A stretch of DNA of 64,000 nt from positions 1,116,001-1,180,000 of the forward strand of contig NZ_JARUMJ010000001.1 of NCBI RefSeq assembly GCF_036898465.1. The letters are read 5' to 3'. The notes below the pieces were generated by a model. The model worked only from the letters and a program-made list of their open reading frames with translations, was not told the origin of the DNA and made no database searches. The DNA comes from Streptomyces sp. B21-105. GTDB lineage: Bacteria; Actinomycetota; Actinomycetes; Streptomycetales; Streptomycetaceae. The translations under genes and the position numbers were made by a program. Below are positions 54,219-62,214 of this stretch, piece after piece (position 1 is the first letter of the stretch; the number at the start of each line of letters is the position of its first letter).

Positions 54219-55184
54219 ATGCGTTTCGCCACGTACGAACAGCACGGCCGCAGCCGTCTCGCCACCGTCGAGGACGACGGCGTCCTCTACCCCTGCCCCG
54301 GCCGAGCCTCGCTTCTCGATCTGATCCAGGCCGGTCCCGAGGCACTGCGCGAGGCGGGCAACACAAGCCTGGACGTGCCGCGCGGGCCGCACGTCGCCGA
54401 GGTGCGACTGCTGCCACCGCTCCAACCGCCGTCCGTACGCGACTTCGTCACGTTCGAGGAGCACGTCGAGGGGGTACGGCGAAGCATCGACGGAGTCCCG
54501 GGCGCCCCGGATGCCTGGTACGACGCGCCCACCTTCTACTTCACCAACCCCTACGCGGTCATCGGCGCTCACGACGACGTCCCCGTGCCGCCCGGCAGCC
54601 AGGTGCTGGACTTCGAGCTCGAAGTCGCCGCGGTCATCGGCCTCGAGGGTCGCGACCTCACCCCCGAGCAGGCCCGCGACCACGTCATCGGCTACACGAT
54701 CTTCAACGACTGGTCCGCCCGTGACCTCCAGTCCCGCGAGATGCAGGTCAGCCTCGGCCCCTGCAAGGGCAAGGACACCGCCACCACCCTCGGCCCCTAC
54801 CTCGTCACCGCGGACGAGCTGGAGCCCTACCGCGACAGCGACGGATTCCTGCGGCTGTCGCTGACGGCCGAGATCAATGGCGAGGTCGTCGGCAAGGACC
54901 TGCTGTCCAATATGAGCTGGACCTTCGAGGAGATGACCGCATACGCCTCCAGGGGCACTTACGTACGCCCCGGCGACGTACTCGGCTCCGGCACCTGCGG
55001 CAACGGCGGCTGCCTCGCCGAACTCTGGGGGGTTCGCGGCCGCCAGGACCCGCCGCCGCTCAAGCCCGGCGACACCGTCACCCTCACCGTCGAGGGCATC
55101 GGCACCGTCTCCAACACCGTGGTACCGGGTGCCGAGCCGGTGGCCGTCCCTCGCGCCCGTACGCGCCCGCGAACGCGTCCGTGA
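54219..55184 (+). CDS. Second FAH-family hydrolase
   Basis: 321 residues; ATG 54219. Features: LQPPSVRDFVTFEEHVEGVR, FYFTNPYAVIGAHDDVPVPP, LDFELEVAAVIGLEGRDLT (E-x-E metal site), YTIFNDWSARDLQSREMQV, YVRPGDVLGSGTCGNGGCLA. It is closer to true fumarylacetoacetase-like hydrolases than the operon's first FAH gene. It ends in an Arg/Pro tail (RARTRPRTRP), which looks like an unselected extension. Probably hydrolyses the meta-cleavage product. Confidence 0.87.
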   Translation: MRFATYEQHGRSRLATVEDDGVLYPCPGRASLLDLIQAGPEALREAGNTSLDVPRGPHVAEVRLLPPLQPPSVRDFVTFEEHVEGVRRSIDGVPGAPDAWYDAPTFYFTNPYAVIGAHDDVPVPPGSQVLDFELEVAAVIGLEGRDLTPEQARDHVIGYTIFNDWSARDLQSREMQVSLGPCKGKDTATTLGPYLVTADELEPYRDSDGFLRLSLTAEINGEVVGKDLLSNMSWTFEEMTAYASRGTYVRPGDVLGSGTCGNGGCLAELWGVRGRQDPPPLKPGDTVTLTVEGIGTVSNTVVPGAEPVAVPRARTRPRTRP

Positions 55185-55199
55185 ACCACGTGGCGGAGA

Positions 55200-55640
55200 G
55201 CAGGCCGGCCGACGAGGTCGTCGTCAGCGGGGCCGGGCGGGCAGGGCACGGTCGAGGCTCCGGCCCGGGCCGGAGCGACCGTGACCGCCGGCGACGTCCA
55301 TCAAGCCGGCCGCGACGTCGTACTGTTCGAGCGCTACCCGCAGGCCGGACCCGCCGGTAACATCCTCAACCTGTGGCCGCCCCCCATCAAGGCACTCGGG
55401 CTGCTCGGAGTGAACATCGAGGACCTGGGTGCGCCCTGTACGCCCGAGTTCCGCAACGCCCGCGGCCGCCGCCGGTCCGCGCGGCCCTTCCGAAGCAGGT
55501 TGTCCGCGACTACGACGGCGGCTTCGTCGGCCTGCTGCGCCCCGAGTTGCACGAACGGCTGCTCGACGCACTGCCCAAGGGAGTCCCGCAGGTCAACCAC
55601 AGTGGAGCGCGTCGCAGTGGCTCCAGGAGGCCGGGGGCCT
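55200..55640 (+). pseudogene. Decayed FAD-dependent monooxygenase
   Basis: Fragments in two plus-strand frames read GRDVVLFERYPQAGPAGNIL, NLWPPPIKALGLLG, IEDLGAPCTPEFRNARG, then after a frameshift near 55460 RAALPKQVVRDYDGGFVGLL and RPELHERLLDALPKGVPQVN. These belong to the N-terminal FAD domain of a flavin monooxygenase. The GxGxxG start is disrupted and the C-terminal two thirds are missing. It was probably the last gene of the aromatic operon. Confidence 0.75.
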
Positions 55641-55648
55641 TGGTGAGA

Positions 55649-56272
55649 CTACTCCGTCAGCGTGTCCATCGCACGGTCGAGCAGTACGGCCAGGGGAACG
55701 GCGCCCTCGCAGGCCACCCAGCCCGTCGCGGCCGCATCCAGACAGGCGAGCGCGGCCCCGGAAAGCGAGTTCGGCCCGACCTCCTCCGGCTGGTCGGCGC
55801 TGACGCCCAGCCGCCGGGCGATCTCCGGCTCCAGCATCGCCTGCCAGCTCAGCTGCTTCTCGAAGTGCCGGGCGCGCAGTGACGGAGTCTCCTGGAGCAT
55901 GCGCAGGTAGGCGAGTGTCTGCTCGGGCGCCTGCTCGTTCGCCTGCGTGAGGACGTCGAACGCCCTGCGCAGCGCCTCCCAGGGACGCTCGGCGGCGGGG
56001 CGGGCGGCGAACGCCTCCGCGATCTGAAGGCCGGTCTCCTCCAAACCCTGCAGGACCATGTCTTCTTTGGTACCGAAGTACCGGAACAGACTGGCCCGCG
56101 ACAGCCCGACCTCACCGGCGATCTGGTCGACGGTCGTCCCGTCGAATCCCTGCTCGATGAAGAGCCGGAGCGCGACCTCGACGACTTCCTTCCGGACCGT
56201 CGCACGCATACGCTCCCGCAGGCCGGGCGGTTTGGTCGCGGACTGGGCGGAGGTGCGGGCGGAGTCGGTCAT
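55649..56272 (-). CDS. TetR-family regulator
   Basis: 207 residues from ATG 56272; the frame extends upstream to 56545 through transposase debris. HTH: VVEVALRLFIEQGFDGTTVD, QIAGEVGLSRASLFRYFGTK. The C-terminal ligand domain is helical (ALRRAFDVLTQANEQAPEQT and SLSGAALACLDAAATGWVAC), like TetR regulators with a C-terminal domain of the TetR_C_17 type. It faces the aromatic operon from the far end and may have controlled the decayed monooxygenase; the link is positional only. Confidence 0.85.
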   Translation of the reverse strand: MTDSARTSAQSATKPPGLRERMRATVRKEVVEVALRLFIEQGFDGTTVDQIAGEVGLSRASLFRYFGTKEDMVLQGLEETGLQIAEAFAARPAAERPWEALRRAFDVLTQANEQAPEQTLAYLRMLQETPSLRARHFEKQLSWQAMLEPEIARRLGVSADQPEEVGPNSLSGAALACLDAAATGWVACEGAVPLAVLLDRAMDTLTE

Positions 56273-56299
56273 GAGTAGAGAATACAACAGCGGCTCAAT

Positions 56300-56515
56300 C
56301 TGATACCGAGCATCAAAAGCATGGGATCCCGGCGACTGCACTCCAGTTTGCGCAGGAGACGTCAGCTTCAGGGTGGCCATGGCCTGTTCGCCGACGGCGC
56401 GGATGCGCGCGTGAGCACATCGACGGCCTGCTGACCGCCGGAGAGGTCGCGGTGTTTGCCGCGGAAGGGCACTCGCACGGTGCCGCCGGCGCCCTGGTAG
56501 CCCTGGACAGCTGAC
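56300..56515 (-). pseudogene. IS5-family transposase C-terminal remnant
   Basis: The minus strand reads VQGYQGAGGTVRVPFRGKHR, then in a second frame HARIRAVGEQAMATLK and in a third RLLRKLECSRRDP. This is the C-terminal part of an IS5-type transposase (last catalytic E region) with two frameshifts. It lies between the TetR and LacI genes. Confidence 0.7.
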
Positions 56516-56541
56516 GCTCACCATGCGATCAGCCGGCACGG

Positions 56542-57612
56542 TCATCTAGGGGGTGTGCTTGCCCGCAGAACGACGTTCGTGGCGACCGGTACGATCCGCG
56601 GGGCGTCATCGTCGGAGAGCGCGAGCTCCATCGCACGGATCCCGACCTGTTGCAGAGGAACGGTCACGGACGTCAGCTCCGGGACGACGTCCACCGCCGG
56701 GCCGATGTCGTCGAAGCCGGCGACGGCGATGTCCCGGCCAGGGACAAGCCCGGCGTCGCGGAATGCGGTCATCACACCGATCGCCATGACGTCGCTGACC
56801 GCGAAGACGAGTTCCGTGCCGTCCAGTCCCCGCCGGACGAGCTCCCGGGCCGCCGCACACCCCCCTCGGCGACTGAACTCGGCTTCGACCACCAGCCGCT
56901 CGTCGACGTCGATGCCGAACTCGCGCAGGCCCTCCACGAAACCGCTGCACCGGTCACGGGACGTCCTGAGGCCGGGCCCCGCCCGGACCACCGCGAGCCG
57001 CCGGTAGCCGAGCCCTACCAGCGCGCGGGCAAGCTGCCGCGCTCCACCGTAGTTGTCGATGCTGACGGTGTGGAACGGCAGGTCGTGCTGGCTGATCAGG
57101 ACCACGCTGCCGCCGGCTTCCCGGTAGGCGTGGAGTTCCTCGACGAGTGCGTCGCGGGCATCGGCGCCGTCGACGCGGCTGCCGGTCATGATGATGACGC
57201 GGGGACGCATGCCGCGCAGCGTCCCGACGATCTGGAGTTCCCGCTCCGGGGAGCGGTCCGCGACCGCCATGGTCACGATGAGTCCGGCGGCCTCGGCCGC
57301 CTGCGTCACACCTGCCGCGATGGAGGAGAAGTACGGGTCGTCGACACCGCTGACGACCAGCGCGGCGATGTTCGTCGACCCCCGCGCGATCGCCTGGGCG
57401 GACAGGTGCGGCGCGTAGTCCAGTTCCGCGGCCGCGGCGAGCACACGGTCGACGTTCTCCTGCCGGACGTTGCGGACGCTGCCGTTGAGCACCCGCGACG
57501 CCGTCGCCTGTGAGACGCCGGCTGTCCGCGCCACATCATGCAGGGTCACCTGACGTCCCTCGGATACGGCCTCCCCGCGACGCCGTACAGGCGCTGCCGC
57601 TCCATCTTCCAT
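56542..57612 (-). CDS. LacI-family transcriptional regulator
   Basis: 356 residues from ATG 57612 (an ATG three codons earlier is also possible). HTH: VTLHDVARTAGVSQATASRV, LNGSVRNVRQENVDRVLAAA. The periplasmic-binding-like domain follows (IAALVVSGVDDPYFSSIAAG, VIIMTGSRVDGADARDALVE, VFAVSDVMAIGVMTAFRDAG, GFDDIGPAVDVVPELTSVTV). Divergent from a second LacI gene 254 bases away. It probably senses a sugar released by the nearby secreted enzymes. Confidence 0.9.
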   Translation of the reverse strand: MEDGAAAPVRRRGEAVSEGRQVTLHDVARTAGVSQATASRVLNGSVRNVRQENVDRVLAAAAELDYAPHLSAQAIARGSTNIAALVVSGVDDPYFSSIAAGVTQAAEAAGLIVTMAVADRSPERELQIVGTLRGMRPRVIIMTGSRVDGADARDALVEELHAYREAGGSVVLISQHDLPFHTVSIDNYGGARQLARALVGLGYRRLAVVRAGPGLRTSRDRCSGFVEGLREFGIDVDERLVVEAEFSRRGGCAAARELVRRGLDGTELVFAVSDVMAIGVMTAFRDAGLVPGRDIAVAGFDDIGPAVDVVPELTSVTVPLQQVGIRAMELALSDDDAPRIVPVATNVVLRASTPPR

Positions 57613-57866
57613 GCCGCACATTGTGCACCGAGCCGCCCAGCGCCCGGAAGTCGCGGGATCACTACCGACGGTCACTCCGTAGGCCGGTGCGCTTAGCGCC
57701 GCACATGCCTTGCGGAATCCAACCCGACGCGACCACCTTCCAGCCGGGCGACCGTATCCCGAGTCGGTCACCGGCACTTCCGTCCACACCACCGCGGGCC
57801 TGGCCGGGGATATCCTCGGGTAGCGTCGACGGCGGCTCGTTTTCGTGGTGTGGGAGGGACGGCGCG

Positions 57867-58901
57867 ATGCCCCATTCAGCCAGGCCGACCGTCACCCTGC
57901 GTGACGTGGCGGCGGCCGCCGGTGTGTCGGTTTCGACCGCGTCGCGAGTGCTGGGCGGCAGTTCCCGCACGGTCGCGGAGGAATACAGGCAGCGAGTCGT
58001 CTCCGCCGCGGCGACGCTGCGCTACACCGCGGACGCCGCGGCCCGGGCGATGCGGCGCGCGAACGACTCGATCGCGGTCGTCGGCGACGATCTCACGACC
58101 CCGTCGATGGGAATGGTCGCTGCGGCGATGGAACGACGGGCGCGCGACGCAGGTGCGTTCGTGACCGTCTCGTCGACCCACGGCACCGCCGAGCGGCAGC
58201 TCGAAACCGTCCGGTTGCAGCGTGCCCTGCGGCCGCGTGCGCTCATTCTGACCTCGAGCCGCCTCGACACGGACGCCCTCGGCGGGCGCCTGCTCGACGA
58301 GTTGCTCGGCTACGAACGCGAGGGCGGCCGGGTGGTGATCGTCGGTGACACCGACATGCCGTTCGACTCCATCAGCTTCGACAATCACGGCCCTGCGAAG
58401 GAATTGGCCACCTACGTCGCCGGGTCGGGGCACCGGCACGTGACGATCCTCGCCGGCGCGCGCGGGAAGGGAAACGTCTCGGCCCGTACCGCGGGCTTCA
58501 TCGCGGGTCTCCGCGACGGCGGCGTCGAGGAGCGGCACATCCGGGTCTCGCACTGCGCGGTGAGCCGCCAGGGAGGGTTCGACTCGGCGCGGCGGTTGGT
58601 CGCCGAGGGGCTGGAGCCGCCCCACGCGGTCCTCGCAGCCAACGACACCATCGCCATCGGCGCGATGTCCGCCTTCCGTACTGCCGGGGTGGCGGTGCCG
58701 GATGAGGTCTCGGTGACCGGTTTCGACGACATCGAGCTCGCGACCGACGTGACACCGCGACTGACGACCGTGTCGTTGCCGCTGGCGCAGGCAGGTGCCG
58801 AGGCGGTCCGCCTCGCACTCGCGGATCGTGCGGAACCAGAGCATCTGATGATGCGCGGGCAGGTCGTGGTGCGCGACAGCACGGCGATCCGCATCGTCTG
58901 A
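57867..58901 (+). CDS. LacI-family transcriptional regulator (second)
   Basis: 344 residues; ATG 57867 with GGGAGGG upstream, while the frame extends back to 57510 without a site. HTH: VTLRDVAAAAGVSVSTASRV, LGGSSRTVAEEYRQRVVSAA. Effector domain similar in length and motif order to the divergent LacI protein (VIVGDTDMPFDSISFDNHG, HAVLAANDTIAIGAMSAFRT, GFDDIELATDVTPRLTTVSL), suggesting duplication. It is the nearest regulator to the GH59 gene and the likeliest to bind the shared operator at 59033 and 61921. Confidence 0.9.
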   Translation: MPHSARPTVTLRDVAAAAGVSVSTASRVLGGSSRTVAEEYRQRVVSAAATLRYTADAAARAMRRANDSIAVVGDDLTTPSMGMVAAAMERRARDAGAFVTVSSTHGTAERQLETVRLQRALRPRALILTSSRLDTDALGGRLLDELLGYEREGGRVVIVGDTDMPFDSISFDNHGPAKELATYVAGSGHRHVTILAGARGKGNVSARTAGFIAGLRDGGVEERHIRVSHCAVSRQGGFDSARRLVAEGLEPPHAVLAANDTIAIGAMSAFRTAGVAVPDEVSVTGFDDIELATDVTPRLTTVSLPLAQAGAEAVRLALADRAEPEHLMMRGQVVVRDSTAIRIV

Positions 58902-58998
58902 ACCGCCCTGAGCCGATCACTCCCACCGACGCGCACAGCGCCTTCGGGCGCCGGAACCTAGCGCGTCAAAGCCGCATTTTTTGCCCGCTGACCGACGC

Positions 58999-59048
58999 TT
59001 GACGCCTTCGATCACGGACGGGCACACTGCACGGAATACGATTTCCCA
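58999..59048 (+). promoter_or_regulatory. Promoter and LacI-type operator of the GH59 gene
   Basis: TTGACG (58999-59004), 18 bases, CACACT (59023-59028), then the imperfect palindrome GGAATACGATTTCC (59033-59046) with the central CG usual in LacI operators. The block 59020-59048 matches 61908-61936 at 27 of 29 bases, with identical -35/-10 spacing. Confidence 0.7.
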
Positions 59049-59166
59049 CTGAGAAGAGACGCCTCCACCGGGCGGGCTCCGCCTCTGCGCTCCACGCGAC
59101 AGGCCCCGCACCGAGTCTCAGTGCAAGCCGCACCCACACCCGCACTCCCTCCCAGGAGGATCTTCC

Positions 59167-61644
59167 GTGCACCACGTCATTGGGCTGCCTGACAGGCGCA
59201 TCAGACGGTTGGCGGCCCTGACCGCCCTGCTCATGGGACTGGCCCTGCTGACCGGCCGAGCACTGTCGCCCGCGTACGCCGCCACCAACACGGCGATCAC
59301 CGTCGACGGCGCCAGCGCAGGACGCACCTTCGACGGCGTCGGCGCGATCAGCGGCGGCGGCGGCAACACCCGCCTGCTGGTCGACTATCCGGCCACCCAG
59401 CGCAACCAGATCCTGGACTACCTGTTCAAGCCCGGTTACGGCGCCGCCCTGCAGATCCTCAAGGTCGAGATCGGCGGCGACGTCAATTCCACCGACGGCT
59501 CCGAGATCAGCTTCGAGCACACGAAGGGCGACATCGACTGCAACGCCGGCTACGAGTGGTGGGCGATGGAGCAGGCCAAGGCCCGCAACCCCGGCATCAA
59601 GCTCTTCGCCCTGGCCTGGGGCGCGCCCGGCTGGATCGGAAACGGCAACTTCTACACGCAGGACGGCATCGACTACATGATCGACTGGCTGGGCTGCGCC
59701 AAGCAGCACGGCCTGTCCATCGACTACATCGGCGGCCGGAACGAGAAGACGTACAGCGCCTGGTTCTACCAGACCCTGAAGTCCGCCATGGCGGCGAACG
59801 GCTACGCCTCGACCAAGCTGGTCGGCGGCGACGAGACCGTCTGGAACATCGCCACCGGCATGAAGAACAGCACCGCCCTTCACAACGCCGTGGACGTCGC
59901 CGGCGCGCACTATCCCTGCACGTACCAGTCCGCGATGACCACCTGTTCCTCCTCCGCCGACGCCCAGTCGCTGGGCAAGCCGATCTGGGCCAGCGAGAAC
60001 GGCTCGGAGAACGCCGAGACAGGGGCGGCCCCGGTCGCCCGCGCCATCAACCGCGGTTACCTCGACGCCAAGATGAGCGCGTACATCAACTGGCCCATGG
60101 TGGCCTCCGACTACCAGAACCTCTTCTTCCACGACCAGGGCCTGATCACCGCGAACCAGCCCTGGTCCGGCGCCTACAGCGTGTCCCGCACCGCTTGGTC
60201 CATCGCCCAGACCACGCAGTTCACCTCGCCCGGCTGGAAGTACCTCGACACCGCCTCCGGATACCTCGGCGGCGACCGTGCCAACGGCAGTTACGTCAGC
60301 TACGCCGCGCCCGACAAGAGCGCCTGGAGCACCGTCTTCGAGACCATGGACGCCACCGCGTCCCAGCCGGTCACCCTCGACATCGCCGGCGGCCTGCCCG
60401 GCGGGGCCCTGCACGTGTGGTCCACCGACCTGTCGCAGCCCGGCGGCGCCACCCCGCGCATGCTGCGGGACAGCGACCTGACCGCCTCCGGCGGCACGTA
60501 CACCCTGACCCTGGACCCCGGCCGCGTCTACACCGTGACCACCACCACCGGTCAGGGCGCCGGAACGACCACCACGCCCACCCGCAACCGGCTCTCGATG
60601 CCGTACTCGGACTCCTTCACCGGATACAGCACCGGGCAGGAGGCGAAGTACCTCGCCTCGATGAACGGCGCCTTCCAGGCCGCCCCCTGCACCGGGGGCC
60701 GCAGCGGCCAGTGCCTGCGCCAGACCGCACCGATGAAGCCGATCATCTGGTGGGCGCCGGCCTCGAACGACATCCAGCCCTACACCCTCATGGGCGACGT
60801 GGGCTGGAGCAACTACACGGTCGGCTCCGACGTACTGCTGGAGAAGAGCGGCAGCGCCGCGGAGATTCTCGGCCGCGTGGGCACTCAGTCGAAGTTCAGC
60901 ACCGGGCTGAACGCCTACCACCTGCGCCTGTCCGACACCGGATCCTGGGCGTTGCTGAAGACCGGCACCACCGGCACCAACTCGTGGAACTGGACCACCC
61001 TGGCCAGTGGTTCGGTCACCGCGCCCGGCACGGGCACCTGGCACAAGCTTGCCCTGACCTTCCAGACAAGCACGATCACCGCCAAGATCGACGGGGCCAC
61101 CGTCGGCGCGGTCACCGACACGAGCTACGGCGCGGGCCTGGTCGGCCTGGGCACGGCCGGCTACTACCCCGTCCAGTACTCCAACCTGTCCATCACCCAC
61201 GAAACCGTCCCGGACCTCTCCGGCACCTACAAGATCATCAGCGCCGGCAGCAGCAAGGCGCTCACCGCCTCCAACGGTGGAACCAGCGACGGCACGCCCA
61301 TCGTCCAGAAGACCGACCAGAACAGCGGAAGCCAGCAGTGGAAGCTGGCCTACACCAGCGCCGGCTACCTCACGGTCACAGGTGTCACCAGCGGCAAGGC
61401 CCTGGACATCAACGCGGCCTCCACCTGGCCTGGCGCCGGGTTGCAGCTGGGGACGTCCGACGGGAGCGTCAGTCAGCAATGGCTGATCGCCCCGGCCGGC
61501 GGCGGCACCTACACCATCGAGTCCCGTTCCAACGGGTACAAGGCGGACGTGTACAAGGCACAGACCACCGACGGCACACCGATCGACCAGTGGTTCACCA
61601 ACGGGAGCACCAATCAGCGATGGAAGCTGGTCAAGGTCTCGTGA
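59167..61644 (+). CDS. Secreted GH59 beta-galactosidase (galactocerebrosidase-like) with ricin-type CBM13
   Basis: 825 residues; GTG 59167 with AGGAGG at ideal distance. Signal peptide (ALTALLMGLALLTGRALSPA, cleavage near AYA). GH59 catalytic barrel: TFDGVGAISGGGGNTRLL, LKVEIGGDVNSTDGSE, WAMEQAKARNPGIKLFALAW, acid/base Glu in YIGGRNEKTYSAW and nucleophile Glu in IWASENGSENAE. A central beta/lectin-like domain is followed by a C-terminal ~140-residue ricin-type trefoil (GTYKIISAGSSKALTASNGG, QQWKLAYTSAGYL, NQRWKLVKVS). Likely acts on beta-galactosides of plant galactans outside the cell. LacI-type operator upstream. Confidence 0.87.
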   Translation: MHHVIGLPDRRIRRLAALTALLMGLALLTGRALSPAYAATNTAITVDGASAGRTFDGVGAISGGGGNTRLLVDYPATQRNQILDYLFKPGYGAALQILKVEIGGDVNSTDGSEISFEHTKGDIDCNAGYEWWAMEQAKARNPGIKLFALAWGAPGWIGNGNFYTQDGIDYMIDWLGCAKQHGLSIDYIGGRNEKTYSAWFYQTLKSAMAANGYASTKLVGGDETVWNIATGMKNSTALHNAVDVAGAHYPCTYQSAMTTCSSSADAQSLGKPIWASENGSENAETGAAPVARAINRGYLDAKMSAYINWPMVASDYQNLFFHDQGLITANQPWSGAYSVSRTAWSIAQTTQFTSPGWKYLDTASGYLGGDRANGSYVSYAAPDKSAWSTVFETMDATASQPVTLDIAGGLPGGALHVWSTDLSQPGGATPRMLRDSDLTASGGTYTLTLDPGRVYTVTTTTGQGAGTTTTPTRNRLSMPYSDSFTGYSTGQEAKYLASMNGAFQAAPCTGGRSGQCLRQTAPMKPIIWWAPASNDIQPYTLMGDVGWSNYTVGSDVLLEKSGSAAEILGRVGTQSKFSTGLNAYHLRLSDTGSWALLKTGTTGTNSWNWTTLASGSVTAPGTGTWHKLALTFQTSTITAKIDGATVGAVTDTSYGAGLVGLGTAGYYPVQYSNLSITHETVPDLSGTYKIISAGSSKALTASNGGTSDGTPIVQKTDQNSGSQQWKLAYTSAGYLTVTGVTSGKALDINAASTWPGAGLQLGTSDGSVSQQWLIAPAGGGTYTIESRSNGYKADVYKAQTTDGTPIDQWFTNGSTNQRWKLVKVS

Positions 61645-61886
61645 TCTGCTGAGCACCCGACCGATCCCATGGGCGGGGCAGGTCCCCGTCGCCGGCCTCC
61701 CCGCCCATGCGCCAGAACCTTGAGATCGGCCAGCGCTCCCGCGCCCGGCCGGACGACGGATACCCGAGCGGGCAGTGCGCGGCGCCGTCCGAAGCAGACT
61801 GGCTGCCGCGCGGCCGGCTGTCGAGTGGTGCCGTCGGCTTCCGGCAGGGCCCTCCATAACGCTGCCGCGTTCATCTGCTCGAAACC
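61645..61886. other. Intergenic region after GH59
   Basis: About 240 bases with GC-rich inverted repeats directly after the stop (around 61,668-61,715, GGGCGGGG...CCCCGCCC), probably a terminator. No gene seen. With the promoter block and leader that follow, the full gap to the next gene is 570 bases. Confidence 0.4.
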
Positions 61887-61936
61887 TTGACGCACACGAT
61901 GTCCGCTGGGCACACTGCGCGGAATACGTTTTCCCA
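61887..61936 (+). promoter_or_regulatory. Promoter and LacI-type operator of the beta-helix gene
   Basis: TTGACG (61887-61892), 18 bases, CACACT (61911-61916), then GGAATACGTTTTCC (61921-61934). It is nearly identical in sequence and spacing to the block before GH59. A leader of ~280 bases follows before the start codon; no gene or riboswitch is recognised in it. Confidence 0.7.
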
Positions 61937-62214
61937 GCACGTCCGCCAGGACAAGCACGAGGCTTCCAGACGGTCGGCTTCACATCCGGGAGGGCACCTT
62001 TGACACCGGTAGCAAGGCACCTGGAGCCGCCGCCGATCCCTGCCCCCGACGGGGCATGTCCGGCCGGACCGGTTCCCATGTCGTCGGGCATCCGTCGGTG
62101 CGTCCACCGCACGGTCCCGAACTGTCCGCGCCCTGGGGCGTTAGGCGACGTCTCGACTGAAGGCGCCATGACAGGAGCCAGTACCTCACCACCGAAGACG
62201 ACAAGAAGAGGACC

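Noticed and set aside
58966..62169. 1067-residue open frame opposite the GH59 gene
   Set aside because: Gly/Val/Ala-rich shadow; the plus strand has signal peptide, catalytic residues and ribosome site.
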